From an uncultured Oscillibacter sp. (lineage in GTDB: Bacteria > Bacillota > Clostridia > Oscillospirales > Oscillospiraceae): a stretch of 9,005 bases of DNA. Positions 1-6,576 of the stretch are shown here, piece by piece. The position numbers and the translations under genes were made by a program. The notes beneath the pieces are model-generated. The model did no database searches. It was not told the origin of the DNA and was given only the letters and a program-made list of their open reading frames with translations. Each line of letters opens with the position of its first letter. The stretch's first letter is position 1. The DNA lies in contig CAMHBH010000087.1 of the NCBI GenBank assembly GCA_946183175.1, positions 1 through 9,005 on the forward strand, written 5' to 3'.

Positions 1-27
1 CCCTTACGGGATTGCGATTTTTTTGAT
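1..27 (+). terminator. Possible tail of an upstream terminator
   Basis: CCC-TTAC-GGG at 1-10 can form a short stem, and a run of seven T follows at 18-24. This resembles the last part of a terminator whose longer stem starts before the window. The stem seen here is only three pairs and the T run is eight bases away, so the call is weak. If true, it would isolate the following operon from whatever lies upstream. Confidence 0.2.
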
Positions 28-35
28 TTAGAGGC

Positions 36-64
36 TTTACAGAGTTGGAAAAAAGTGATATACT
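36..64 (+). promoter_or_regulatory. Sigma-70-type promoter of the five-gene operon
   Basis: The -35 box TTTACA (36-41) and the -10 box TATACT (59-64) each match the consensus at five of six positions, and the spacer is exactly 17 bases. TG at 56-57 sits one base before the -10 box, giving an extended -10 as well. Transcription should start near 71, leaving a leader of about 43 bases, AT-rich in its first half, before the ATG at 114. The site explains why the TTG at 45, which opens the longest reading frame, cannot be the real start: it lies inside the promoter spacer. No operator palindrome is obvious. It is the only strong promoter I see upstream of the plus-strand genes, whose later gaps are all under 30 bases. 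Confidence 0.75.
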
Positions 65-113
65 GTATTTTAATTTTTATTCGGCAACTTTAGTAAATAA
101 ATGGGGGTTCGGG

Positions 114-869
114 ATGTCGTACCGGGGTATCTGTATCGGGTTCGTGTCGGGCAAGGGGGGCACGGGGAAAACGTGCCTGCTGTCCGGAATCGGGGCCGCG
201 CTGGCGGGTGCCGGACACAAAACGCTGTGCGTGGACTGCGACACCGCGTTCCGTAATCTCGACCTTGCGCTGGGGCTGTCGGAACTGGCCCTGATGGACT
301 TTTCCGACGTGATTTCAGGGCGCTGTACGCTGGAGGACGCCGCCATAGAGCACCCCGCGCGCCCCGGACTTTTCCTGCTCAACGCGCCTGTCGGCGGCGG
401 CGATACCGTCGCGCCTGCCGAAATGAACGCGCTCGCCGCGCGTATCCGGCAAAACTTCGACTTCTGCCTGATGGACGCGCCGTCCGGTATGGGGGAAGGC
501 TTTTCCCTTGTCACGGGCGCGGCGGAGCGTATCCTGTTAGTCGCGGAGATGAACCCGCTTTCCGTGCGCGACGCCCAGCGCGTCGTGACGGAGCTCGACG
601 CGTTCCCGCCCGGCGACGTACACTTGATTGTCAATCGCGTACGGCCTTCGCCGTTCCGGCGGGCGGAAATCACCGTCGACGACCTCATGGACGCCGTGGG
701 CCTGCCGCTCGCCGGACTGGTGCCCGAGGACGGAACGGTGTCCGTAGCCCTGCGGCGCGGGGTGCCCGTCACGTTATCGAAACCCGACAGCGCGGCGGCC
801 CGGGCCTGTAGGAATATCGCCCGCCGCGTCGCCGGGGAGGCCGTCCCCCTGCCCCGTTTGTACCGATAA
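114..869 (+). CDS. MinD-like ParA/MinD-family ATPase without a C-terminal membrane-targeting helix
   Basis: The 251-residue product is a deviant-Walker P-loop ATPase of the MinD branch. Visible are the Walker A' loop KGGTGKT (residues 14-20, signature Lys14), the MinD-type switch I with D43 and RNLD (47-50), Walker B/switch II DAPSG (121-125), VRDAQR (151-156) and NRVRP (174-178). MinD normally dimerises on ATP, binds the membrane through a C-terminal amphipathic helix and recruits MinC to place the division septum. Here the chain ends just after a NIARRVAGEAVPL segment, at the point where Bacillus MinD (about 268 residues) continues into that helix. I chose ATG 114 over the in-frame TTG 45 because the TTG lies inside the promoter, the family starts near here, and a G-rich stretch (103-107) precedes the ATG. 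The next gene, mgsA-like, follows after 29 bases, as in clostridial min loci, but no minC or minE is present. The family is certain; a septum-site role is not. Confidence 0.85.
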   Translation: MSYRGICIGFVSGKGGTGKTCLLSGIGAALAGAGHKTLCVDCDTAFRNLDLALGLSELALMDFSDVISGRCTLEDAAIEHPARPGLFLLNAPVGGGDTVAPAEMNALAARIRQNFDFCLMDAPSGMGEGFSLVTGAAERILLVAEMNPLSVRDAQRVVTELDAFPPGDVHLIVNRVRPSPFRRAEITVDDLMDAVGLPLAGLVPEDGTVSVALRRGVPVTLSKPDSAAARACRNIARRVAGEAVPLPRLYR

Positions 870-882
870 GCACACCACAGTC

Positions 883-889
883 AAGGAGG
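883..889 (+). promoter_or_regulatory. Strong Shine-Dalgarno site of the mgsA-like gene
   Basis: AAGGAGG lies nine bases before the ATG at 899, a near-perfect anti-16S match. It fixes the start of the gene and shows it can be translated independently of the minD-like gene that ends at 869. Confidence 0.8.
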
Positions 890-898
890 GCTGTCTGC

Positions 899-1312
899 AT
901 GAATATCGCGCTCATGGCACACGATAACAAGAAGGAACTTATGGTACAGTTCTGCACCGCCTACGCCGGGATTCTCTCCCAGCACAACCTCTACGCGACC
1001 AACACGACCGGACATCAGGTGTCCGAGGCCACCGGCCTGCGCGTACACTGCTTTCTGACCTACGCCCACGGCGGAAACCAGCAGATTGGCGCGCGTATCG
1101 CCTACAACGAGTTCGACATGGTACTGTTCTTCAACGACCCCACGCAGACCAATATGGCCGGGGAAGTGAGCTACATTTCCCGGCTGTGCGACATGAGCAA
1201 CATCCCCTTCGCCAGCAACATCGCCACGGCGGAAATGCTGGTACTGGGCCTCTCGCGCGGCGATTTGGACTGGAGAAGCATTGTCAACCCCTCCACGCGC
1301 CCGATTGCCTGA
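899..1312 (+). CDS. Methylglyoxal synthase family protein with altered active site
   Basis: The 137-residue product matches methylglyoxal synthase (MgsA) over its whole length. MgsA converts dihydroxyacetone phosphate to methylglyoxal and phosphate, a cytosolic bypass of lower glycolysis. Recognisable are IALMAHDNKK (3-12, with the equivalents of E. coli His19 and Lys23), TTG (36-38), GGNQQIGA (58-65), FFNDP (77-81), RLCD (95-98) and SNIATAE (106-112). Several functional positions differ. E. coli catalytic Asp71, in GGDQQ, is Asn60 here (codon AAC at 1076-1078). The ATGTTG loop reads ATNTTG, and the SGPxGG phosphate loop reads TYAHGG. The segment holding His98 and Asp101 is one residue shorter, with no His and with Glu89 near the Asp101 position. 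The fold is secure but catalysis is doubtful; it may be a non-enzymatic relative or bind a different ligand. It sits 29 bases after the minD-like gene and 18 before hisS. Confidence 0.85.
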   Translation: MNIALMAHDNKKELMVQFCTAYAGILSQHNLYATNTTGHQVSEATGLRVHCFLTYAHGGNQQIGARIAYNEFDMVLFFNDPTQTNMAGEVSYISRLCDMSNIPFASNIATAEMLVLGLSRGDLDWRSIVNPSTRPIA

Positions 1313-1330
1313 CGCCGGAAAGGAGTATTT

Positions 1331-2695
1331 ATGCCTGTAGTAAAGCCCCGGACGCTGTCCGGCTTCATGGAACTGCTCCCCCCGCCGCAACAGCAGATGG
1401 AGCGGATTCTGGAAATCCTCCGCCGTACTTACGCCCTGTACGGCTTCACCCCGCTGGATACGCCGTTAATGGAGGCGGCGGAAGTCCTGCTAGCCAAGGG
1501 CGGCGGGGAGACCGAAAAGCAGATTTACCGTTTCCAGAAGGGCGACGCCGACCTGGCGCTCCGCTTCGATTTGACAGTACCCCTCGCGAAATACGTGGCC
1601 CTGCACAGTCACGAACTGTCCTTCCCGTTCCGGCGGTACCAGATTGGCAAAGTCTACCGGGGCGAACGCGCACAGCGCGGGCGTTTCCGCGAATTTTACC
1701 AGGCCGACATCGACATCATCGGCGACGGCACGCTGTCGGTCGTCAACGACGCCGAGATTCCGTCCATCATCTACCGGACGTTCTCCGCGCTGGGTCTGCG
1801 AAAGTTCCATATCCGCGTGAACAACCGCAAGATTCTCAACGGCTTCTACGAAATGCAGGGCCTGACGGAGAAATCCGGCGACATCATGCGCACGGTCGAC
1901 AAGCTCGACAAAATCGGCCCCGGCAAAGTACGGGCTATCCTGACCGACGATTTCTCCGTAGCGCCGGAGAAAGTCGACGCCGTACTCGACTTTCTGTCGC
2001 TGTCGGAGAAGGCCGCCGACAGCGCCGCCGTACTCGCTTCGCTGGAAGCGTACCGGGGACGGAATCCGCTGTTCGACGCCGGCCTCGACGAACTGCGCAC
2101 CGTGACGCGGTATCTGGACAGTTTCGGCGTCCCGGGAGACCATTTCAAGGTCGACTTGACCATCGCGCGCGGCCTCGACTACTATACCGGGACGGTGTAC
2201 GAAACCACGCTCGACGAGTACCCGGAAATCGGCTCGGTGTGCTCCGGCGGGCGCTACGACAATCTCGCGGCCTACTACACCGACCGTAAACTCCCCGGCG
2301 TGGGCATTTCCATCGGCCTGACGCGCCTTTTCTACATCCTACAGGAAAGGGGACTGCTCAACGCCGACCTGCCCACGGCCCCGGCGGACGTGCTCGTACT
2401 GCCCATGACCGACGACCTGTCCCCGGCGATGGCGCTGGCGACGACGTTCCGGGAGAACGGCCTGCGGGTACAACTCTACTGCGAGGGCGGGAAGTTCAAG
2501 AAGAAAGTGGGCTACGCCGACAGGTTACGCATTCCCTACGCGGTATTCATGGGCGAGGACGAAATCCGCGACGGCGTGGTGACGTGCAAGGACATGTCGA
2601 GCGGGGAGCAGACGACGCTTTCCGCCGCCGCGACGCTGGAGCGTATCAAGGCGGGGCTTGCTCGGCGCGAATCGGGCCGTATCATTCTGGGATAA
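1331..2695 (+). CDS. hisS: Histidyl-tRNA synthetase
   Basis: The 454-residue class II synthetase attaches histidine to tRNA-His in the cytosol. The catalytic core holds LRFDLTVPLAKY (77-88), motif 2 around VYRGERAQRGRFREFYQ (108-124), the histidine-specific HisA motif ARGLDYYTG (279-287), CSGGRYD (304-310) and motif 3 GVGISIGLTRL (323-333). The C-terminal anticodon-binding domain runs from about 352 to 445. The Arg of the HisA motif (280) separates it from HisZ, the catalytically dead paralog that serves histidine synthesis. Length is slightly above the usual 420-430 residues. AAAGGAG at 1319-1325 lies five bases before the ATG. The gene follows mgsA-like by 18 bases, leaving no room for a T-box leader of the kind that controls many Firmicute synthetase genes, so it depends on the operon promoter or an unseen internal one. 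The aspS neighbour is a common Firmicute pairing. Confidence 0.95.
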   Translation: MPVVKPRTLSGFMELLPPPQQQMERILEILRRTYALYGFTPLDTPLMEAAEVLLAKGGGETEKQIYRFQKGDADLALRFDLTVPLAKYVALHSHELSFPFRRYQIGKVYRGERAQRGRFREFYQADIDIIGDGTLSVVNDAEIPSIIYRTFSALGLRKFHIRVNNRKILNGFYEMQGLTEKSGDIMRTVDKLDKIGPGKVRAILTDDFSVAPEKVDAVLDFLSLSEKAADSAAVLASLEAYRGRNPLFDAGLDELRTVTRYLDSFGVPGDHFKVDLTIARGLDYYTGTVYETTLDEYPEIGSVCSGGRYDNLAAYYTDRKLPGVGISIGLTRLFYILQERGLLNADLPTAPADVLVLPMTDDLSPAMALATTFRENGLRVQLYCEGGKFKKKVGYADRLRIPYAVFMGEDEIRDGVVTCKDMSSGEQTTLSAAATLERIKAGLARRESGRIILG

Positions 2696-2713
2696 TCGAA
2701 AGGACATCATGAC

Positions 2714-4483
2714 ATGACGCAATCGAGAACGCATACCTGCGGGGAACTGCGCCTTTCCGACGCCGGAAAGCGCGTCAAACTCTGCGGGTGGATGGAGAAT
2801 GTACGCGTTGTATCGGCAAGTCTGGCCTTCGTGGTCTTGCGCGACTTCTACGGCACTACGCAGGCCGTCGCCGAGAGCGAGGAACTTGTCAGCACGTTCA
2901 AGGCGATTACGAAGGAGTCGACGATTTCCATAGAGGGCACCGTGCGCGAGCGCGGCAACAAGAATCCGAAACAGGCCACGGGCGACATTGAGGTCGTGCC
3001 GGAGCGCGTGGAGGTACTGGGCCGCTGTCGCTACAACGAACTGCCCTTCCAGATTAACCGGAGCCGCGAGGCCGACGAGGCACAGCGTTTGAAGTACCGC
3101 TATCTCGACTTGCGCAACCCGGAAGTGAAGAATAACATTGTACTGCGCTGTCAAGTCACGGCGGCACTCCGTCAGGCCATGACCGAACACGGCTTTCTGG
3201 AAATCACGACGCCCATTCTTACGGCGTCCTCCCCGGAGGGCGCGCGCGACTACCTTGTACCGGCGCGGAACCACCCCGGCAAATTCTACGCACTGCCGCA
3301 GGCCCCGCAACAGTTCAAGCAACTGCTCATGACTTCAGGCTTTGACCGCTATTACCAGATGGCCCCCTGTTTCCGCGACGAGGACGCCCGCGCCGACCGT
3401 TCCCCGGGCGAGTTCTACCAGCTCGATATGGAAATGGCGTTCGCCACGCAGGACGACGTATTCGCCGTGATTGAGGACGTACTGCCGCCCGTGTTCGCGA
3501 AATACGGCCTGTACAGCCGCGCGTCGGCGGCCCCGTTCGTGCGGATTCCGTACCGGGAGGCCATGGAGACCTACGGCACCGACAAGCCCGATTTGCGTAT
3601 CGACCTGAAAGTACAGGACGTGACGGAGCTGTTGTCGGACTGCGGTTTCGGGCCGTTCGCGGAGGGGCCTGTAAAGGCGGTCGTGGTGTCGGACTTCCAC
3701 GAGGCGCGCAAGTGGATTGACCGCACGTTATCCTCTGTGGAGGTGGTGTCGGGCGGCAAGGCGTACTGGTTCCGCCTCGACGACAAGGGACAGGCCGTCG
3801 GCGGGATATCGAAGTTTATCGCGCCGATTCAGGAGAAAGTCGCCGCCGCGCTGGACTTGCGGCCCGATACATTTGTAGCGCTGGCGTCGGGCAAGGGTGC
3901 GCTCAAAACCGCCGGGGTACTCGTCAAGACGCTGGGCGCGGCGGTGCCCGGGCATATGGACAAGGAGCAGTATTCGTTCTGCTGGATAGTAGACTTTCCC
4001 ATGTACGAAATCGGGGAGGAATCTGGGGAACTCGAATTTTGCCACAATCCGTTTTCTATGCCGTCGGGCGGGCTGGACGTACTCGAACGCGCACACCGCG
4101 GCGAACTCGACCCGCTGACGATTACCGCCGACCAGTACGACCTTGTCTGCAACGGCGTGGAGCTGTCGTCGGGGGCGGTACGCAACCACGACCCGGAAAT
4201 CATGGTGCGGGCCTTTGAACTGGTACGGCTCGGCGAGGACGATGTCAAGGCGAAATTCCCGGCGATGTACAATGCCTTTTGCTACGGCGCGCCGCCACAC
4301 GCCGGAATCGCGCCGGGGCTTGACCGCATGGTGATGTTGCTGTCGGGGGAGGAATCCATACGGGAAATCATCCCGTTCCCGATGAACAAGAACGCGGCGG
4401 ATGTCATGATGGACGCGCCGGGAGCCGTCACGGAGAAGCAGTTACAGGAACTGCACATTGCGATAGTGGAGGACGCGGACTGA
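2714..4483 (+). CDS. aspS: Aspartyl-tRNA synthetase, bacterial type with GAD insertion
   Basis: The 589-residue class II synthetase charges tRNA-Asp. The N-terminal OB-fold anticodon-binding domain spans about 1-110. The core follows with RYLDLRNP (129-136), QAPQQFKQLLM (196-206) and motif 2 at 219-241 (FRDEDARADRSPGEF onward). The GAD insertion lies at roughly 290-410, and motif 3 is GLDRMVMLLSGEESIREI (535-552). Full length is about 590, as expected. Motif 2 has one residue more than in E. coli (RSPGEFYQ against RQPEFTQ) and the tail reads FPMNKNAADVMMDAP. From memory this pattern resembles alphaproteobacterial AspRS more than Bacillus AspRS. Whether it also charges tRNA-Asn cannot be read from the sequence. 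AAGGA at 2700-2704 is nine bases before ATG 2714. A nearer ATG at 2709 is out of frame and stops after two codons. The stop overlaps the larC start by one base (TGATG). Confidence 0.95.
   Translation: MTQSRTHTCGELRLSDAGKRVKLCGWMENVRVVSASLAFVVLRDFYGTTQAVAESEELVSTFKAITKESTISIEGTVRERGNKNPKQATGDIEVVPERVEVLGRCRYNELPFQINRSREADEAQRLKYRYLDLRNPEVKNNIVLRCQVTAALRQAMTEHGFLEITTPILTASSPEGARDYLVPARNHPGKFYALPQAPQQFKQLLMTSGFDRYYQMAPCFRDEDARADRSPGEFYQLDMEMAFATQDDVFAVIEDVLPPVFAKYGLYSRASAAPFVRIPYREAMETYGTDKPDLRIDLKVQDVTELLSDCGFGPFAEGPVKAVVVSDFHEARKWIDRTLSSVEVVSGGKAYWFRLDDKGQAVGGISKFIAPIQEKVAAALDLRPDTFVALASGKGALKTAGVLVKTLGAAVPGHMDKEQYSFCWIVDFPMYEIGEESGELEFCHNPFSMPSGGLDVLERAHRGELDPLTITADQYDLVCNGVELSSGAVRNHDPEIMVRAFELVRLGEDDVKAKFPAMYNAFCYGAPPHAGIAPGLDRMVMLLSGEESIREIIPFPMNKNAADVMMDAPGAVTEKQLQELHIAIVEDAD
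4468..4472 (+). promoter_or_regulatory. larC Shine-Dalgarno site inside aspS, with TGATG stop-start overlap
   Basis: GGAGG at 4468-4472 lies inside the last codons of aspS, ten bases before the larC ATG at 4483. The final A of the aspS TGA is the first base of that ATG. The arrangement favours translational coupling and fixes the larC start. Confidence 0.75.
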
Positions 4484-5805
4484 TGGGGAGAGCGTTATAT
4501 TTTGAGTGCGGCGCGGGAATCAGCGGGGACATGACGGTAGCGGCGCTGTTAGACCTCGGCGCGGACAGGGACGCGTTAGAGCGTATGCTGGAGAGTGTGC
4601 CGCTGGAAGGCGTGCGGGCGGAAATCGGGCGCGTGAAGAAGGCGGGGCTGGATGTCTGCGACTTCTCGGTGATACTCCCGGAGGACAACCACGACCACGA
4701 CATGGAGTATCTGTACGGGCACGAGCACGGACAGGAACATCATCACGACCAACACCACGCGCACGACCACAACCATGACCACGAACACCCGCACAGTCAT
4801 GACCACGACCACGGACACCACCACGAACACCGGGGACTGTCCGAAGTGTTGGACATCCTCGGCCAACTCGACATGACGCCGACGGCGTGGGAAATGGCGG
4901 AGCGCGTATTCCGGATTCTGGCGGAGGCGGAGGCGAAGGCCCACGGCGTATCGCTCGACAAAGTACACTTTCACGAAGTCGGCGCGGCGGATTCCATCGT
5001 AGATATCGCGGCGGCGGCGGTCTGTTTCGACAGCCTCGGCGTACGGGATTGTATCATTCCGGCGCTGTACGAGGGTAGCGGGAGCGTGCGCTGTCAACAC
5101 GGGATTCTGCCCGTACCCGTCCCGGCGGTGCTGAACATCGCCGCGGCCCACGGACTGCCCCTGACGATTACGAACCGCCCCGGCGAACTCGTCACGCCGA
5201 CGGGCGCGGCCCTCGCGGCGGCGTTCCGGACTTCCGGGAAATTGCCGGAGCGCTTCCGGATTCTGAAAACGGGCGTCGGCGCGGGGAAACGGGAGTACGA
5301 GCGGCCCAGCCTGTTGCGCGTCATGCTGATTGAGGCGGAGCAAACGCCGGAGCCGGGAGAACCGTCCGACAGTCTGACGCTGTTGGAAACGAACGTGGAC
5401 GACTGCACCGGGGAGGCCCTCGGCTATACCATGGAACAGTTGATGAGCGCGGGCGCGCGCGACGTGTACTATACCCCAGTCTACATGAAGAAGAACCGCC
5501 CCGGATACCTGTTGAGCGTTCTTTGTACGGAGGCCGACCGGGAGACCATGGAACGCCTGATTTTCGCGCACACGACGACTATCGGCATTCGCCGGACGGC
5601 GGTCGAGCGTACCACGCTTGCGCGGCGTTCGGGGAAAGTCCGGACGAGTTTCGGGGAAGTCGAGGTAAAATACTGCACGGCCCCGGACGGCGAGCGGGTC
5701 TCGCCGGAGTACGAAAGCGTGGCGGCGATTTGCCGCAAGACCGGGGAATCGTTTCAGGGCGTCATGGAACGCCTGCGCGCGGAATTGAGCACAACAACGA
5801 AATAA
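4483..5805 (+). CDS. larC: LarC nickel-pincer cofactor nickel-insertion protein, His-rich, single chain
   Basis: LarC uses CTP to insert nickel into the pincer cofactor of lactate racemase and related LarA-family enzymes, after LarB and LarE have built the pyridinium thioacid precursor. The 440-residue product starts with the family hallmark YFECGAGISGDM (6-17). It continues through FHEVGAADSIVDIAAA (from about 162), a GELVTPTGAALA stretch, and the C-terminal LarC2 part with ETNVDDCTGEALGY and YYTPVYMKKNRPG. A spacer at residues 70-116 holds 22 histidines among Asp, Glu and Gly, a plausible nickel-binding or storage loop. In Lactiplantibacillus plantarum larC is split and full-length protein needs a ribosomal frameshift; here the frame is continuous. 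The gene is the last of its operon, with the terminator ten bases after the stop. No larA, larB or larE lies in the window, so the client enzyme is unknown. Confidence 0.92.
   Translation: MGRALYFECGAGISGDMTVAALLDLGADRDALERMLESVPLEGVRAEIGRVKKAGLDVCDFSVILPEDNHDHDMEYLYGHEHGQEHHHDQHHAHDHNHDHEHPHSHDHDHGHHHEHRGLSEVLDILGQLDMTPTAWEMAERVFRILAEAEAKAHGVSLDKVHFHEVGAADSIVDIAAAAVCFDSLGVRDCIIPALYEGSGSVRCQHGILPVPVPAVLNIAAAHGLPLTITNRPGELVTPTGAALAAAFRTSGKLPERFRILKTGVGAGKREYERPSLLRVMLIEAEQTPEPGEPSDSLTLLETNVDDCTGEALGYTMEQLMSAGARDVYYTPVYMKKNRPGYLLSVLCTEADRETMERLIFAHTTTIGIRRTAVERTTLARRSGKVRTSFGEVEVKYCTAPDGERVSPEYESVAAICRKTGESFQGVMERLRAELSTTTK
4690..4830 (+). repeat. Low-complexity His/Asp-rich coding tract in larC
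   Basis: These bases encode residues 70-116 of LarC, a degenerate run of CAC/CAT alternating with GAC, GAA and similar codons. Of 47 residues 22 are His. Alternating HD and HE dipeptides dominate. The tract separates the N-terminal LarC1 core from a GLSEVLDIL helix and is typical of metal-binding spacers in nickel and zinc proteins. Its imperfect repetition could change length by slippage. Confidence 0.85.
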
Positions 5806-5814
5806 CCGTAACGC

Positions 5815-5846
5815 GAAAAGCCGCCCGGAATCCGGACGGCCTTTTC
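5815..5846. terminator. Bidirectional rho-independent terminator between convergent operons
   Basis: GCCG (5820-5823) pairs with CGGC (5837-5840), and CCGG (5825-5828) with CCGG (5832-5835), around an AAT loop with one C/A mismatch. GAAAA before the stem (5815-5819) and TTTTC after it (5842-5846) give a T tract on either strand. It lies ten bases after the larC stop and begins just two bases beyond the yesL stop, the only gap between the two operons, so it should stop transcription arriving from both sides. The T tracts are only four long, so some read-through is possible. Confidence 0.75.
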
Positions 5847-5847
5847 G

Positions 5848-6576
5848 TCACATATCCAATTTTCGCATTTCCTCCAAAATCTCCGCCTCTGACTTTTCGT
5901 CGGGGGCGTCCTCATCCGTGACGGGGTTGCCGTACTCGTCGACGGCGGACAGGTACGGCGCGAACTCCCGCGCCAACAGCGACGCCGTGAGCATTTCGAC
6001 GGCCCCGAAGCCCGCGAAACACCAGAGGAACGCGTACAGGGGCAGATTCGACAGGTCGCTGTAGGTCAGGAACAGCGGGAAGACGTGGAAAAAGACGATA
6101 ACGAGCAGGTTTACGGGCCTGTGGAACGCGAAGTAGAGACTGTGGCGGAGGAGTTCGGGGACTGTGCCACGGAACGCCGACATCACAGGGAACAGGTAGA
6201 GCGTGAGAAGCACGACCGCCGAGGCCAGCATGACCAGTCCGAGGCGGAAGGCGAGGAAGATTCCGCCGAACTGCCCGCACCAGTAGATTTCGAGCCCGAG
6301 GAAGCCCAGCAGGAAAAGAATGGCAATCCAGCAGGGGAGCGCCTGTCTGAAATTCATGCGCAGTCCGCGCCAGAACGCGCCGAGGGGGTTCAGGTCGTAC
6401 TCTCCGCGCAGAGTGCGGAAAAACACGTAGTCCATAGCGGCCCACGCCGGGCCGACCGTCACGACGGGGAGCGTCAGCAGGACAAACAGCACATTACAGG
6501 CGATAATAATCCAGCAACGCGTCATAAGCTGTCCGAAGGCGCTGTCGTTGTCGAGGAAGCCGCGCAGCAGGTTCAT
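5848..6576 (-). CDS. YesL/DUF624 family membrane protein
   Basis: The 242-residue product is an integral membrane protein of the DUF624 (YesL) family, whose members sit in carbohydrate-utilisation loci of Firmicutes. Their molecular role is not established. Five hydrophobic segments are visible at about 19-45, 80-98, 108-133, 155-172 and 178-202. The N-terminal part has the family pattern of a small-residue LTLPVVTVGPAWAAM turn after the first helix, followed by an amphipathic stretch. The C-terminal tail (212-242) is strongly acidic and probably cytoplasmic. The start is ATG at 6576. Its GGAGGTG site (6585-6591 on the plus strand) is eight bases upstream, and its ATGA overlaps the stop of the preceding gene by four bases. 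An in-frame opening reaching back to 7266 is only the upstream gene read in another frame. It is the last gene of its operon. Confidence 0.82.
   Translation of the reverse strand: MNLLRGFLDNDSAFGQLMTRCWIIIACNVLFVLLTLPVVTVGPAWAAMDYVFFRTLRGEYDLNPLGAFWRGLRMNFRQALPCWIAILFLLGFLGLEIYWCGQFGGIFLAFRLGLVMLASAVVLLTLYLFPVMSAFRGTVPELLRHSLYFAFHRPVNLLVIVFFHVFPLFLTYSDLSNLPLYAFLWCFAGFGAVEMLTASLLAREFAPYLSAVDEYGNPVTDEDAPDEKSEAEILEEMRKLDM

Noticed and set aside
45..113. N-terminal extension of the MinD-like protein starting at TTG 45
   Set aside because: The TTG lies inside the promoter spacer and the encoded stretch is AT-derived and unlike any MinD N-terminus. ATG 114 fits the family start.
1186..2289. Plus-strand open frame of 367 codons over mgsA and hisS
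   Set aside because: It overlaps two clear genes in another frame, and the product is Arg/Pro-rich low-quality sequence typical of out-of-frame GC-rich DNA.
1331..2695. HisZ (ATP phosphoribosyltransferase regulatory subunit) instead of HisS
   Set aside because: The HisA motif ARGLDYYTG, the motif 2 arginines and a full anticodon-binding domain are present. HisZ lacks the last and has no his operon neighbours here.
2709..2717. Upstream ATG and mini-ORF (ATG ACA TGA) just before aspS
   Set aside because: It is only four bases from the Shine-Dalgarno site, two codons long and probably chance. The ATG at 2714 has proper spacing.
4576..5571. Long minus-strand open frame (331 codons) opposite larC
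   Set aside because: It is a shadow of a GC-rich gene. The Val-rich run is just the antisense of the His tract, and no domain or ribosome-binding site is seen.
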